Source: Xanthobacteraceae bacterium (GTDB lineage Bacteria; Pseudomonadota; Alphaproteobacteria; Rhizobiales; Xanthobacteraceae). From it: DNA of 64,000 bases. The position numbers and the translations under genes are program-made. Below, piece after piece: positions 44,289 through 52,987 of this stretch. Where the stretch lies: positions 1 to 64,000 of the forward strand of contig JAQSWY010000001.1 in NCBI GenBank assembly GCA_029266425.1, written 5' to 3'. Every line of letters begins with the position of its first letter. The first letter of the stretch is position 1. A model generated the notes under the pieces. That model ran no database searches, was not told the origin of the DNA, and was given only the letters and a program-made list of their open reading frames with translations.

Positions 44289-45251
44289 TCATCTCGCCAA
44301 TGCGCGGGCGGTCTCGCCCCGGATCTTGTCGGCGCGCAGCCTGGCGCGCCAGGCGCCGGTCTCGACCATGCCGGCAATGACGTCTGCCATCACCTTGGCA
44401 ACCGCGTCGCTGCCGCGCGGGTTCATGGTCCGCTGCGACACCACGACGGAAAGGCGCCAGGACGGGGTCGGGTCGACGATGGGTACCGCGACCATCTCGC
44501 CGCGCTTCATCTCGTCGATGAAGGCGAAGTGCGGCATCACCGCCAGCGTAGCGCGCTGCTGCACAAGTCGGGCGATGGCCGGCAGGCTGTCGCAGTCTAT
44601 CGCGACGGGAACAATGTCATGGCGGGCGGCGAACTGCTCGATCACGGTGCGCAGCACGTTCGGCGCGCCCGGCAGCACGATGGGGTGCTCGAATATCTCG
44701 CGCAAAGTCACCTCGCCGCGCGAGGCGATTGGGTGGTCCGGAGGCACGAACAGCATCAGCTCCTCGACCATCATCTCGGTCCAGGCAACGTGTTCGAACG
44801 CCTTGTGGTCGTAGAGCAGGGCGACGTCGAGCCGGCCCATCTGCAGGAATTCGTCGAGATAGCCGGTCATCGCCTCCACCACGCGCAGGGTGATGTTGGG
44901 CTGGCGCTCGGCCATGGCGTTGATCAGCGGAATGGAGAGGCCGCGACAGGCGGAGGTCGGCAGGCCGACCGCGACGCGGCCCGACGGATTGACTGACTGC
45001 GAGCGCACTACGTCCTTTACGCGGTCGACTTCCTCCAGAATTCGGCGGGCGTGGTCGTAGAGCTGCTGGCCCATCTCGGTCGGCGTGACGCCGCGCGCAT
45101 GGCGCAGCAGCAACTCTACGCCGAGCTCCTCCTCCAGGTTCTTCACCTGCTGGCTCAGCGAGGGCTGGGCGATCCGCAGGATTTCAGCCGCGCGCGAGAA
45201 ATTGCCGCTTTCCGCGATCTGCACGAAGTATTTCAGCTGACGAAGATCCAT
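44289..45251 (-). CDS. LysR-family regulator of the NAC/Cbl-like group
   Basis: A 320-residue LysR protein beginning MDLRQLKYFVQIAESGNFSRAAEILRIAQPSLSQQV, the pattern of the NAC/Cbl-like subgroup associated with nitrogen or aromatic metabolism. The effector domain contains GRVAVGLPTSACRGLSIPLI and ELMLFVPPDHPIAS. AGGTGG five bases before ATG 45251 fixes the start. It is divergent from the branched-chain-type transporter, and the 296-base gap between them is AT-rich with six ATAGGC/GCCTAT half-sites, so it very probably controls the 13-gene run beginning at 45548. Confidence 0.93.
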   Translation of the reverse strand: MDLRQLKYFVQIAESGNFSRAAEILRIAQPSLSQQVKNLEEELGVELLLRHARGVTPTEMGQQLYDHARRILEEVDRVKDVVRSQSVNPSGRVAVGLPTSACRGLSIPLINAMAERQPNITLRVVEAMTGYLDEFLQMGRLDVALLYDHKAFEHVAWTEMMVEELMLFVPPDHPIASRGEVTLREIFEHPIVLPGAPNVLRTVIEQFAARHDIVPVAIDCDSLPAIARLVQQRATLAVMPHFAFIDEMKRGEMVAVPIVDPTPSWRLSVVVSQRTMNPRGSDAVAKVMADVIAGMVETGAWRARLRADKIRGETARALAR

Positions 45252-45332
45252 GAACCACCTTTCACACGCCTGAAGTCTGCGTGCTGGTGATGAAATGTCA
45301 AACTGCGTAACTATTCGCCATATGCATAAACT

Positions 45333-45475
45333 ATAGGCATGACATTGATAATTATATAACAATATCAGCTAGTTATACTGAAGTCCGAGCTATCATTATT
45401 GCCTATAAATGTGTATAATAGGCAATGCCTATATCGGTAATTGGAAAATCATCTTTGTCTATAGGCGCCGCCTAT
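45333..45475. promoter_or_regulatory. Array of six ATAGGC/GCCTAT half-sites in the divergent promoter
   Basis: ATAGGC occurs at 45333-45338, 45418-45423 and 45461-45466; GCCTAT occurs at 45401-45406, 45427-45432 and 45470-45475. One GCCTAT-N11-ATAGGC pair (45401-45423) has the spacing of a LysR box, and ATAGGC-N3-GCCTAT occurs twice (45418-45432 and 45461-45475). The sequence is otherwise AT-rich. It lies between the NAC-like regulator gene and the transporter operon, so a regulatory array is the simplest reading. Confidence 0.7.
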
Positions 45476-45547
45476 CTCTAGCTTCTCTCCACATCGAAAT
45501 ACGGGACTCCAGGTCAGCCGCGTCCCGTAGATGTCGGGAGACAAGAC

Positions 45548-46738
45548 ATGCCTTCAGCACAGTTTCTACGCTGCCACCTACTGGCGGTGACGGTAGCGCT
45601 TGGCCTTTCGACTACCGCCGCATCCGCCCAGCAAGAGCCGTGCATTGGCAATTCCGCGGCCGTCACCGGCCCGGCGGCGTTCTCCGGCAACGCGATCAAG
45701 ATGGGCGCGCAGATCGCCATCGACGAGATCAACGCCAAGGGCGGCGTTCTCGGCAAGCAGCTTCGGCTGATCCAGTATGACGATGCCGGCGCCCCGCCGC
45801 GGGGCGTCGACAACACCCGCCGCATCGCGCTGGCCGACAAGTGCATCGCCATTCTCGGCGGCTTCCACTCCACCGTCGCGGTGGCGCAGGTCGAGCCGGT
45901 CAGCGAGATCGGCATTCCCTATATGGGTGTGTGGGCCGCCAACACGAAGGCGATCGAGAACGGGCGCGACCCGAACTTCATGTTCCGCATCTCGGCCAAG
46001 GACAAGTGGGTCGCCCGCTTCCTGGTCGACGAGGCGCTGAAGGTTTCGAAGAGCGGCAAGATCGCTTTCTTCTATGAGAATACCGGATGGGGCAATGGCG
46101 CGCTGCCGGACGTGAAGGCGGCGCTTGCCGCGCGCGGCAAGGAACTCGCCGCCGCCGAGACCTTCAACTGGAACGATCAGGACATGACCCCGCAAGTCAT
46201 CCGCGCCCGCGATTCCGGTGCCGATGTCGCGATCGTCTGGTCGCTCGACCGCGAGGGCAACCAGATCCTCCGGGCAATGGACAAAGTCGCCTACAAGCCG
46301 ACCATGATCGGAGCCTGGGGCATCAGCGGCAATCTCGGCGAGCTCGCCGGCCCGCTCGCGAACGGCGTCCGCGTGATGCAGACCTACTCGTTCATCAGCG
46401 AGCAGAGCCCGCTCGGCAAGCAGATGCTGGCCAGCCTCGACAGCAAGTACGGCCTCAAGGACCCCAAGACCATCAAGGCCGCTTCGGGCATCGCCAACGC
46501 CTATGACGCCGTCTACCTGCTGGCCGACGCCATCACCATCGCCGGCTCCTATGACTGGAAGAAGGTTCAGCAGGCGCTCTATCAGGTGAACCGCGACGGT
46601 CTGGTCGCCTCCTACAAGCCGGCCTTCGACAAGAAGGACCCGGAGCGCCAGGACGCGCTGCTGCCGGAAAACTATCTGCTTACCGTCTGGAGCGACGGTG
46701 TGCTGATGCCCTTCAACGGCTCGCCCTACGACAAGTGA
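45548..46738 (+). CDS. Branched-chain amino acid-type ABC transporter substrate-binding protein (LivK-like)
   Basis: A 396-residue family 6 binding protein with a Sec signal peptide ending TTAASAQQ (about residue 27). The mature protein has GPAAFSGNAIKMGAQIAIDEINAKGGVLGKQL and DKCIAILGGFHSTVAVAQVEP, typical of LivJ/LivK and amide-binding relatives. A GGGAG site seven bases upstream supports ATG 45548. It opens a long co-directional gene run. Neighbouring amidase, deaminase and cyclase-type genes suggest an amide, urea-like or heterocyclic ligand rather than leucine. Confidence 0.92.
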   Translation: MPSAQFLRCHLLAVTVALGLSTTAASAQQEPCIGNSAAVTGPAAFSGNAIKMGAQIAIDEINAKGGVLGKQLRLIQYDDAGAPPRGVDNTRRIALADKCIAILGGFHSTVAVAQVEPVSEIGIPYMGVWAANTKAIENGRDPNFMFRISAKDKWVARFLVDEALKVSKSGKIAFFYENTGWGNGALPDVKAALAARGKELAAAETFNWNDQDMTPQVIRARDSGADVAIVWSLDREGNQILRAMDKVAYKPTMIGAWGISGNLGELAGPLANGVRVMQTYSFISEQSPLGKQMLASLDSKYGLKDPKTIKAASGIANAYDAVYLLADAITIAGSYDWKKVQQALYQVNRDGLVASYKPAFDKKDPERQDALLPENYLLTVWSDGVLMPFNGSPYDK

Positions 46739-46744
46739 GGGCGC

Positions 46745-46775
46745 GGGCGCGGCGTTGACCCCCGTCGCCGCGCCC
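46745..46775 (+). promoter_or_regulatory. Intercistronic hairpin after the LivK-like gene
   Basis: GGGCGCGGCG (46745-46754) pairs perfectly with CGCCGCGCCC (46766-46775) around an 11-base loop. It follows the binding-protein stop by six bases and precedes LivH by about 55. It is the strongest of the hairpins that follow binding-protein genes in this window. Confidence 0.65.
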
Positions 46776-46830
46776 CATCTTCCCCGAACCCGCCCGAGCG
46801 AAACCCTGCCGCGAAAGTCCCGGAAGCCTT

Positions 46831-47706
46831 ATGTCGACAGTGGTGCAGTACATATTGTCCGGCCTCGCCATCGGCGGCATTTATGCCCTGGTGGCTCTCG
46901 GCTTCCACATCATGTGGTCGTCGGCCCGGGCGGTTAATTTCGCCCATGGCGACACGCTGATGATCGGCGCGCTGCTGGCGGTGTACCTGCTCGCTGCCGG
47001 GGTGCCGCTGTGGCTCGCCTGCCTCACCGCCATTCTCGTCGGCGCCGCCTTCGGCATTGCGCTGGAACGCCTCGCCATTCGCCCGTTCGCCAGCCAGCAG
47101 GGCTCGGTCGGCTGGATGCTCTCCACCATCGCCATCGGCATCATGGTGGAAAGCGTGGCAACCATCGAGACGCAGGGCTATGCGCTGCCGCTGCCGTCGC
47201 CAGGCGTGGCCTTCTCGGTGCAGGTGCTGGGTGCGGGTGTGTACCCGCAGGAATTGCTCATCCCCGTGGTAGCGCTGGCCGCGATGTTCGGATTGCGCGC
47301 CCTCCAGCGCCACACGCTGATCGGCCGTGCCATGCAGGCGGTCGCCCATAACAAGAGCGCGGCGGCGCTGATGGGCATCGACGTCAACATGGTCGTCGCC
47401 TTCTCCTTCGCGCTCGCCGGCCTCCTCGGCGCAGCGGCCGGCATTCTGGTGGCGCCGGTGGTGCAGGCCTCCGCCACCATGGGCGTGCTGCCGGGACTGA
47501 AGGGCTTCGCCGTCGCCATCATCGGTGGCATCACCTCGGCGCCGGGCGTCGTCATTGCCGGGCTGGCCTATGGCGTGATGGAGAAATTCGTCGAGGGCTA
47601 CATCTCCACCGCCGCACGCGAAATCATCGGCTTCTCCATGATGATCCTGGTGCTGCTGGTGTTCCCGCAAGGCCTGTTCGGCAGGCGCGAGGTGGCCAAG
47701 GTATGA
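46831..47706 (+). CDS. Branched-chain amino acid-type ABC transporter permease (LivH-like)
   Basis: A 291-residue permease with about eight membrane helices. It begins VVQYILSGLAIGGIYALVALGFHIMWSSARAVNFAHGD, the highly conserved LivH N-terminus, and has the cytoplasmic EAA-like loop at RAMQAVAHNKSAAALMGIDVN. The stop overlaps the start of the LivM-LivG fusion by four bases. Confidence 0.94.
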   Translation: MSTVVQYILSGLAIGGIYALVALGFHIMWSSARAVNFAHGDTLMIGALLAVYLLAAGVPLWLACLTAILVGAAFGIALERLAIRPFASQQGSVGWMLSTIAIGIMVESVATIETQGYALPLPSPGVAFSVQVLGAGVYPQELLIPVVALAAMFGLRALQRHTLIGRAMQAVAHNKSAAALMGIDVNMVVAFSFALAGLLGAAAGILVAPVVQASATMGVLPGLKGFAVAIIGGITSAPGVVIAGLAYGVMEKFVEGYISTAAREIIGFSMMILVLLVFPQGLFGRREVAKV

Positions 47707-49487
47707 GGCACCTCACCTCGCTCGGCTTCCTCGTCCTCGCCGCCATCCTCATCGCCGTGCCGCTGACGGCGGGCAATGAGTATGAGCTGCGGCTGTTCAT
47801 GCTGTTCATGATCTATGGCGTCATCGCCGTGGGACTGAACGTGCTGATCGGCCTCACCGGGCTGGTCTCGCTGGGGCAGGCGGGACTGTTCGCGCTCGGC
47901 TCTTATACCGGCGCCATCGTCGCCACCCGGTTCGGCTTCGACATGCTCTTCGCCAGCATCATCGCGGCGATTGTCGCGGGCATATTCGGCGTGCTGCTGG
48001 CTTACCCGACCGTGCGGGTGCGCGGCGTCTATCTCGCGGTGGTGACCATCGCCTTCGGACTGATCATCGAGAACGTCGCCGTCGAATGGCAGTCGGTGAC
48101 CGGCGGCACCACGGGCCTGACCTCGATCCCGCAGCCGAACGTGTTCGGCATTCGTCTCTCCGGCTACGCCTTCTATGGCGTGCTGGCGGTCACGTTATTC
48201 CTCGCCACCATCGCCACTCATAATCTCAAGGTCTCGCGCTACGGACGCGCCATGCTGGCGGTGTCGCAGAGCGAGACGGCGGCGCGTGCCCTGGGGGTGA
48301 ACGCCACCGCGATGCGGACGCTGGCATTCGTCGTGGCAGCGGTGACGGCCGGCATTGCGGGCTCGTACTACGCCTTCCTCAACTCCTACATCTCGCCCGA
48401 CATCTTCACCTTCTCGGACAGCGTGCGCTTCCTGCTGATGGTGATCCTGGGCGGCGCGGCCTCGACCTTCGGGCCGATCATCGGCGCCTATATCCTCACC
48501 TATCTCCCGGAATATCTTCAGCAATTCGCGCTCTGGCAGAAGTTCGCCTATGGCGCGCTGCTGCTGATCGTCATGTTCGTCATGCCGCGCGGCATCATGG
48601 GTTCGCTGGCCTTGCTGGTGAAGCGCCTGCGCCCGAGCAAGCGCGCGGTCGATGCCGGCGAGGGCCTGCCGGCCGAGCAGACCCTGCGTCACGAGGTGCG
48701 GGCGCAGCAAGCCGAGCTTGTGGCGCGTGATCTCACCGTGCGGTTTGGAGGGCTCACCGCGCTGTCCAAGGCTTCGCTGAGGGTGAAGCCGGGCGAAGTC
48801 CACGCGCTGATCGGGCCGAACGGCGCCGGCAAGTCGACCTTCGTGAACACGGTGTCGGGCTTCTACAAGCCGACAGAAGGGGAGTTCGAGCTCGACGGCA
48901 TCCAGCTGGCCGGCATGCGCTCGCACGAGATCGCCCGCGTCGGCCTCGCCCGCACTTTCCAGAACACCGAGCTGTTCGGCGAACTGACCGTGCTGGAGAA
49001 CGTCATGGTCGGCTACCAGCAGCGCCTGAACTACGGCGTCACCGCCGCCGTGCTGCGCACTCCCGCCATGCGCCGTGAAGAAGTGACCTGCCGCAAGGCG
49101 GCGATCGGGCTGCTCGCCTTTGTCGGCCTCGGGGAGTACGCCAACGAGGATGCGCGTTTTCTGCCCTTCGGCCTGCAGCGCCGGCTTGAGATCGCGCGAG
49201 CACTGGCGTCACGGCCGCGCCTGCTGCTGCTGGACGAGCCGGCAGCGGGCCTCACCACGCAGGAGATCGATGATCTCGAGGTCATGATCCGGCGCATCGC
49301 CGCGCTCGGCATCTCCGTGCTGCTGATCGAACATCATGTCGAGTTGATCATGGCGGTGGCCGATACCGTCACCGTGCTCGACTATGGCCAGGTCATCGCC
49401 AGCGACACGCCCGCCGTGGTGCAGGAAAACCCCCGCGTCATCGAGGCCTATTTCGGCACGTCCGTTGAGGCGGAGGCGCTGGCATGA
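47703..49487 (+). CDS. Fused LivM-type permease and LivG-type ATPase
   Basis: A 594-residue fusion. Residues 1 to about 305 are a LivM permease (FMIYGVIAVGLNVLIGLTGLVSLGQAG near 36-61, EAA-type loop near 190-209). A linker of about 35 residues leads to a LivG ATPase: Walker A GPNGAGKST (371-379), Q-loop Q420, signature region LPFGLQRRLEIARAL (487-501), Walker B LLLLDEPAAGL (507-517) and H-loop histidine near 544. The signature is FGLQRR instead of the usual YGxQRR. LivM-LivG fusions are known in some alphaproteobacteria. It overlaps both neighbours by four bases. Confidence 0.93.
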   Translation: MRHLTSLGFLVLAAILIAVPLTAGNEYELRLFMLFMIYGVIAVGLNVLIGLTGLVSLGQAGLFALGSYTGAIVATRFGFDMLFASIIAAIVAGIFGVLLAYPTVRVRGVYLAVVTIAFGLIIENVAVEWQSVTGGTTGLTSIPQPNVFGIRLSGYAFYGVLAVTLFLATIATHNLKVSRYGRAMLAVSQSETAARALGVNATAMRTLAFVVAAVTAGIAGSYYAFLNSYISPDIFTFSDSVRFLLMVILGGAASTFGPIIGAYILTYLPEYLQQFALWQKFAYGALLLIVMFVMPRGIMGSLALLVKRLRPSKRAVDAGEGLPAEQTLRHEVRAQQAELVARDLTVRFGGLTALSKASLRVKPGEVHALIGPNGAGKSTFVNTVSGFYKPTEGEFELDGIQLAGMRSHEIARVGLARTFQNTELFGELTVLENVMVGYQQRLNYGVTAAVLRTPAMRREEVTCRKAAIGLLAFVGLGEYANEDARFLPFGLQRRLEIARALASRPRLLLLDEPAAGLTTQEIDDLEVMIRRIAALGISVLLIEHHVELIMAVADTVTVLDYGQVIASDTPAVVQENPRVIEAYFGTSVEAEALA

Positions 49488-50224
49488 GCACCGACATCCT
49501 GCTCGATATCTCCGGCTTGGAGCTGCGCTACGGTGCGGCGGTGGCGGTGCGCGACATCTCGCTCAGCGTGAAGCGCGGGCAGCTTGTGGCGGTGATCGGC
49601 AACAACGGCGCCGGCAAGTCCTCCATGGTGCGCGGCGCCAGCGGGCTGGTGCGTCCCTCCGCCGGCAAGGTGATGTTCGCCGGCGAGGACACGACCACGC
49701 TTCCGGCCAACAAGAAGGTGTCGCGCGGGCTGGTGATGGTGCCCGAGGGGCGCATGCTGTTCCCCGACCAGAGCGTGCAGGACAATCTCATCCTCGGCGC
49801 CTACAGCCACGGCGGCCTCAAGAGCGCTCGCTCGCGCGCCACGCTGGACAAGGTGCTCGACCTGTTCCCGCGCCTGAAGGAGCGGCTGAACCAGCAGGCC
49901 GGCTCGATGTCCGGCGGCGAGCAGCAGATGCTCGCCATCGCGCGCGGGCTGATGGCCGAGCCGGAGCTGCTGATCATCGATGAGCTCTCGCTCGGACTCG
50001 CCCCAAAAATCGTCGACCAGCTGATCCGCGTGCTGGCCGATCTCAACAAGGCCGGGCTCAGCATCCTTCTGGTGGAGCAACTCGCCTCATACGCGCTGGC
50101 TATCGCCGACCACGCCTACGTCGTCGCCAATGGAAGAGTCGCTCGCCAAGGGCCGAGCAGTGAGCTCGCCCGCGACCCGGAGGTGATGGAAGCCTTCCTC
50201 GGAAAGAAGAAAAGCGCGGCGTGA
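49484..50224 (+). CDS. Branched-chain amino acid-type ABC transporter ATP-binding protein (LivF-like)
   Basis: A 246-residue ATPase. Walker A GNNGAGKSS (about 39-47), then the LivF-specific VPEGRMLFPDQSVQDNLILGA, signature MSGGEQQM and Walker B LLIIDELSLGLAP (DEL in place of DEP, usual for LivF). It completes the transporter with the LivM-LivG fusion. Its start overlaps the preceding stop (ATGA), and the cyclase-family gene begins 47 bases after it. Confidence 0.94.
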   Translation: MSTDILLDISGLELRYGAAVAVRDISLSVKRGQLVAVIGNNGAGKSSMVRGASGLVRPSAGKVMFAGEDTTTLPANKKVSRGLVMVPEGRMLFPDQSVQDNLILGAYSHGGLKSARSRATLDKVLDLFPRLKERLNQQAGSMSGGEQQMLAIARGLMAEPELLIIDELSLGLAPKIVDQLIRVLADLNKAGLSILLVEQLASYALAIADHAYVVANGRVARQGPSSELARDPEVMEAFLGKKKSAA

Positions 50225-50271
50225 GCGCCGTTCATTCACTCGATCCAGTGACCAAGACCTAAGGAGCGACC

Positions 50272-50967
50272 ATGTCCAAAGTCATCGATCTGAGCCTTCT
50301 CATCGAAGACAATATGCCGGCTCACAAGCTGTTCCAGCGGCCGGTGATCACCACGCACATGAGCCACGAGGGCAGCAAGTCGCTCGGCCTTGGCGTGCCC
50401 GGTGACGCCATGACGTTCCAGACCAACTTTATCGCCATGCTCGACCATGTCGGCACCCACGTCGATGCGTTCCGCCACGTGAATCCCGATGGCGCCCCGG
50501 TCGACGAGATGCCGCTTGAAATGTTCATGGGCAAGGCGGTGTGCTTTGACCTGCGCCACATTCCCGATCTCGGCGACATCACCGTCGCTGACATGGAAGA
50601 GGCCGAGACGAAGGCTGGCGTGAAGGTAGACGGCCATATCGTGCTGCTGTGCACCGGCTTCCACGAACGCAACTATCCCGGGCTCGATTCCGTGTGGAAG
50701 AACCCGCTGCTGACCGTGGAAGCCACCAGATGGCTCTATGAGCGCGGCTCGAAGATGCACGGCGTCGAAGGCCCCTCGACCGACAAGCCGTCCGACAACC
50801 TCTTCGCCCAGCATCGCCTGTGCCGCGAACTCGGCGTCAGCCATTGGGAATGGCTGGTGAATCTCGAGGCGCTGATCGGCAAGGGCGAGTTCCAGTTCTT
50901 TGGCGCGCCGCTGAAGTTCAAGGGTGGCTCCGGCTCGCCGGTTCGTGCCTTCGCTGTCCTGAACTGA
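50272..50967 (+). CDS. Cyclase-family metal-dependent hydrolase (kynurenine formamidase/isatin hydrolase-like)
   Basis: A 231-residue cyclase-family protein. The metal-binding motif HVGTHVDAFRH (about 60-70) is complete and the KVIDLSLLIEDNMP N-terminus is typical. Relatives hydrolyse N-formylkynurenine, isatin or related cyclic and formyl amides. A clear AAGGAG site lies five bases before the ATG. It directly follows the LivF-like gene and precedes an amidase, which supports hydrolysis of an imported cyclic or acyl amide. The substrate remains open. Confidence 0.9.
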   Translation: MSKVIDLSLLIEDNMPAHKLFQRPVITTHMSHEGSKSLGLGVPGDAMTFQTNFIAMLDHVGTHVDAFRHVNPDGAPVDEMPLEMFMGKAVCFDLRHIPDLGDITVADMEEAETKAGVKVDGHIVLLCTGFHERNYPGLDSVWKNPLLTVEATRWLYERGSKMHGVEGPSTDKPSDNLFAQHRLCRELGVSHWEWLVNLEALIGKGEFQFFGAPLKFKGGSGSPVRAFAVLN

Positions 50968-51033
50968 CCGCTCCGGCGTACCGGGAGGCCCGATCGGCCA
51001 TCCGGCGCGCTCCTCCATGCCTTGGAGACGCCT

Positions 51034-52470
51034 ATGCCTGCCGCCTTCAATACGTTGAGCGCCCATGAACTGCGCAGTCTCATAGCACACCGCGAGGTCT
51101 CGCCGGTGGAACTGACGCGCCATGCGCTCGACGCAGCGCAGGCGACGCAGGGCACGCTCAACGCCTTCTTCCTTGTCATGGAAGACGAAGCGATGGCTGC
51201 AGCGCGGGTGGCCGAGGTCGCCGTGATGAAAGGCGAGCCGCTCGGGCCGCTACACGGCCTGCCATTCTCCGCCAAGGATCTGATGGCAGTGAAGGGCCAG
51301 CGCTACGCGTCCGGCTCGCGTGCCATGGCGGACAACGTCGCGCAGGTTGATGCGCCCGCCGTCGAGCGCGCCAGGGCGGCCGGCGCCATCCTCATCGGCA
51401 AGACCACTACCAGCGAGTTCGGCTGCAAGCCGGTCGGCGACAGCCCGTTGACCGGCATCACCCGGAACCCGTGGAACCTCGAGAAGACGCCGGGCGGTTC
51501 CAGCGCCGGCGCCGCAGCCTCCGTGGCCGCCGGCATCACGCCGTTTGCGCTCGGCACGGACGGCGGCGGTTCGATCCGCATTCCCTGCGCCTTCACCGGG
51601 CTCGCAGGCATCAAGGGGCAGTTCGGCCGGGTGCCGGTGTGGCCGACCTCCGCCACGCCGACGCTGGCCCATGTCGGTCCGATAGCCCGCAACATTGCCG
51701 ACGCCGCGCTGCTGTTCTCGGCCATCGCCGGCTATGACGCGCGCGACCCCGCCAGCGTCGCCGGCCCGGTACCGGACGTCCTCGGCGCCAGCACCTCGTC
51801 CATCGCCGGCATGCGGCTCGCCTGGAGCCCGACGCTCGGCTATGCCCGCCCGGAACCGGAAGTGCTGCGCGTCACCGAGCAGGCGGTGCGCCGGCTGGAA
51901 GACCTCGGCGCGATCATCGAACAGGTCGACACCGTGTTCGAGACCGACCCGGCCGACATCTGGATCGCCGAATTCTATGCCGGCGTCGGCACAAGGCTGC
52001 GCGACGTCATCGAGAAGCAGCGCGACGTGCTCGACCCCTCGGTGGCGGACGTGCTGGAGCCGGCGCTCGCTCAGGAAATGCGCTTCTATTACGAGACCGT
52101 GTTCCGTCGCTACGCGCTGCGCGAGGAGATGCGCCGCTTCTTCGAGCGCTATGACGCGCTGCTCTCGCCGGTGCTGCCCGTGACCTCGCTCGACGCCGGC
52201 GTCGACATGCCGGCATTCCTGGCGGACCGCAACCTCGTGAGCTGGGTGTTCTACACCTACCCGTTCAACCTCACCGGCCAGCCGGCGGCTTCCGTGTGCG
52301 CCGGGCTGGCGTCGGACGGGATGCCGATCGGGCTGCAGATCGTCGGCCGGGCGCTCGGCGAGGCCGATGTGGTGCGCGTCGCGGCCAGCATCGAGCGCGC
52401 GCGCCCACCGGTCGATCTCATCCCTCCGGCATTCCGCGGACCCTTTTCACCCAGCGAGGCCACATCATGA
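51034..52470 (+). CDS. Amidase (amidase signature family)
   Basis: A 478-residue amidase-signature enzyme. The Ser-cisSer-Lys triad is visible: K81 in SAKDLM, S156 in GGSSAGAAASV and S180 in GTDGGGSIRIP. Such enzymes hydrolyse carboxamides to acid and ammonia. ATG 51034 has GGAG eight bases upstream; an in-frame TTG at 51022 is less likely. The stop overlaps the deaminase start by four bases, which suggests the two act in sequence. Confidence 0.93.
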   Translation: MPAAFNTLSAHELRSLIAHREVSPVELTRHALDAAQATQGTLNAFFLVMEDEAMAAARVAEVAVMKGEPLGPLHGLPFSAKDLMAVKGQRYASGSRAMADNVAQVDAPAVERARAAGAILIGKTTTSEFGCKPVGDSPLTGITRNPWNLEKTPGGSSAGAAASVAAGITPFALGTDGGGSIRIPCAFTGLAGIKGQFGRVPVWPTSATPTLAHVGPIARNIADAALLFSAIAGYDARDPASVAGPVPDVLGASTSSIAGMRLAWSPTLGYARPEPEVLRVTEQAVRRLEDLGAIIEQVDTVFETDPADIWIAEFYAGVGTRLRDVIEKQRDVLDPSVADVLEPALAQEMRFYYETVFRRYALREEMRRFFERYDALLSPVLPVTSLDAGVDMPAFLADRNLVSWVFYTYPFNLTGQPAASVCAGLASDGMPIGLQIVGRALGEADVVRVAASIERARPPVDLIPPAFRGPFSPSEATS

Positions 52471-52943
52471 GCACTCCCGAGACTTTCATGCGCCGTGCCA
52501 TCGAGATCAGCCGCGACAAGATGCGGGCGGACGGTTCGGCGCCGTTTGGGTGCGTCATCGTCAAGGATGGGGTGATCGTCGGGGAGGGCGTCAACAATGT
52601 CGTCAACAAGCACGACGCCACCTCGCATGGCGAGGTCGAAGCGATCCGCGATGCCGGCCAGAAGCTGAAGACCTGGGATCTCAGCGGCTGCGACCTCTAC
52701 ACCACTTGCGAGCCCTGCGAGATGTGCGTCGCCTCGATGTTCTGGGCGAAGATCAGCCGCATGTACTACGCCAATACGCTGAAGGACTGCGCGGATATCG
52801 GCTTCAAGCTGGAACCGCTGACGACACTGGTTCGCAGCGACCTTCATGACCGCACTCTTCCCGCCGACCGCGTGCTCGGCGCCGAGGCTCGCGCGGTGCT
52901 CGACGAATGGGCGGCGACACCCGGCTTCAGCCCGTTCCAGTGA
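52467..52943 (+). CDS. CDA-fold zinc deaminase (guanine deaminase/tRNA adenosine deaminase-like)
   Basis: A 158-residue deaminase. The zinc ligands and proton shuttle are complete: SHGEVEAI (H and E, about 52-59) and TCEPCEMC (about 76-83). FGCVIVKDGVIVGEG precedes them, as in GuaD/TadA-like enzymes. Given the amidase and amidohydrolases around it, deamination of a free heterocycle is more likely than tRNA editing. The start overlaps the amidase stop (ATGA). An upstream extension to 52296 in this frame is a shadow of the amidase. Confidence 0.92.
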   Translation: MSTPETFMRRAIEISRDKMRADGSAPFGCVIVKDGVIVGEGVNNVVNKHDATSHGEVEAIRDAGQKLKTWDLSGCDLYTTCEPCEMCVASMFWAKISRMYYANTLKDCADIGFKLEPLTTLVRSDLHDRTLPADRVLGAEARAVLDEWAATPGFSPFQ

Positions 52944-52987
52944 GTGCCGGCCTCAAACAAAAAAGCCTTCCAGATGGAGATGACGAC

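Noticed and set aside
52296..52466. An N-terminal extension of the CDA-fold deaminase
   Set aside because: The extension is the shadow of the amidase gene; the ATG at 52467 overlaps the amidase stop and aligns with the start of the deaminase fold.
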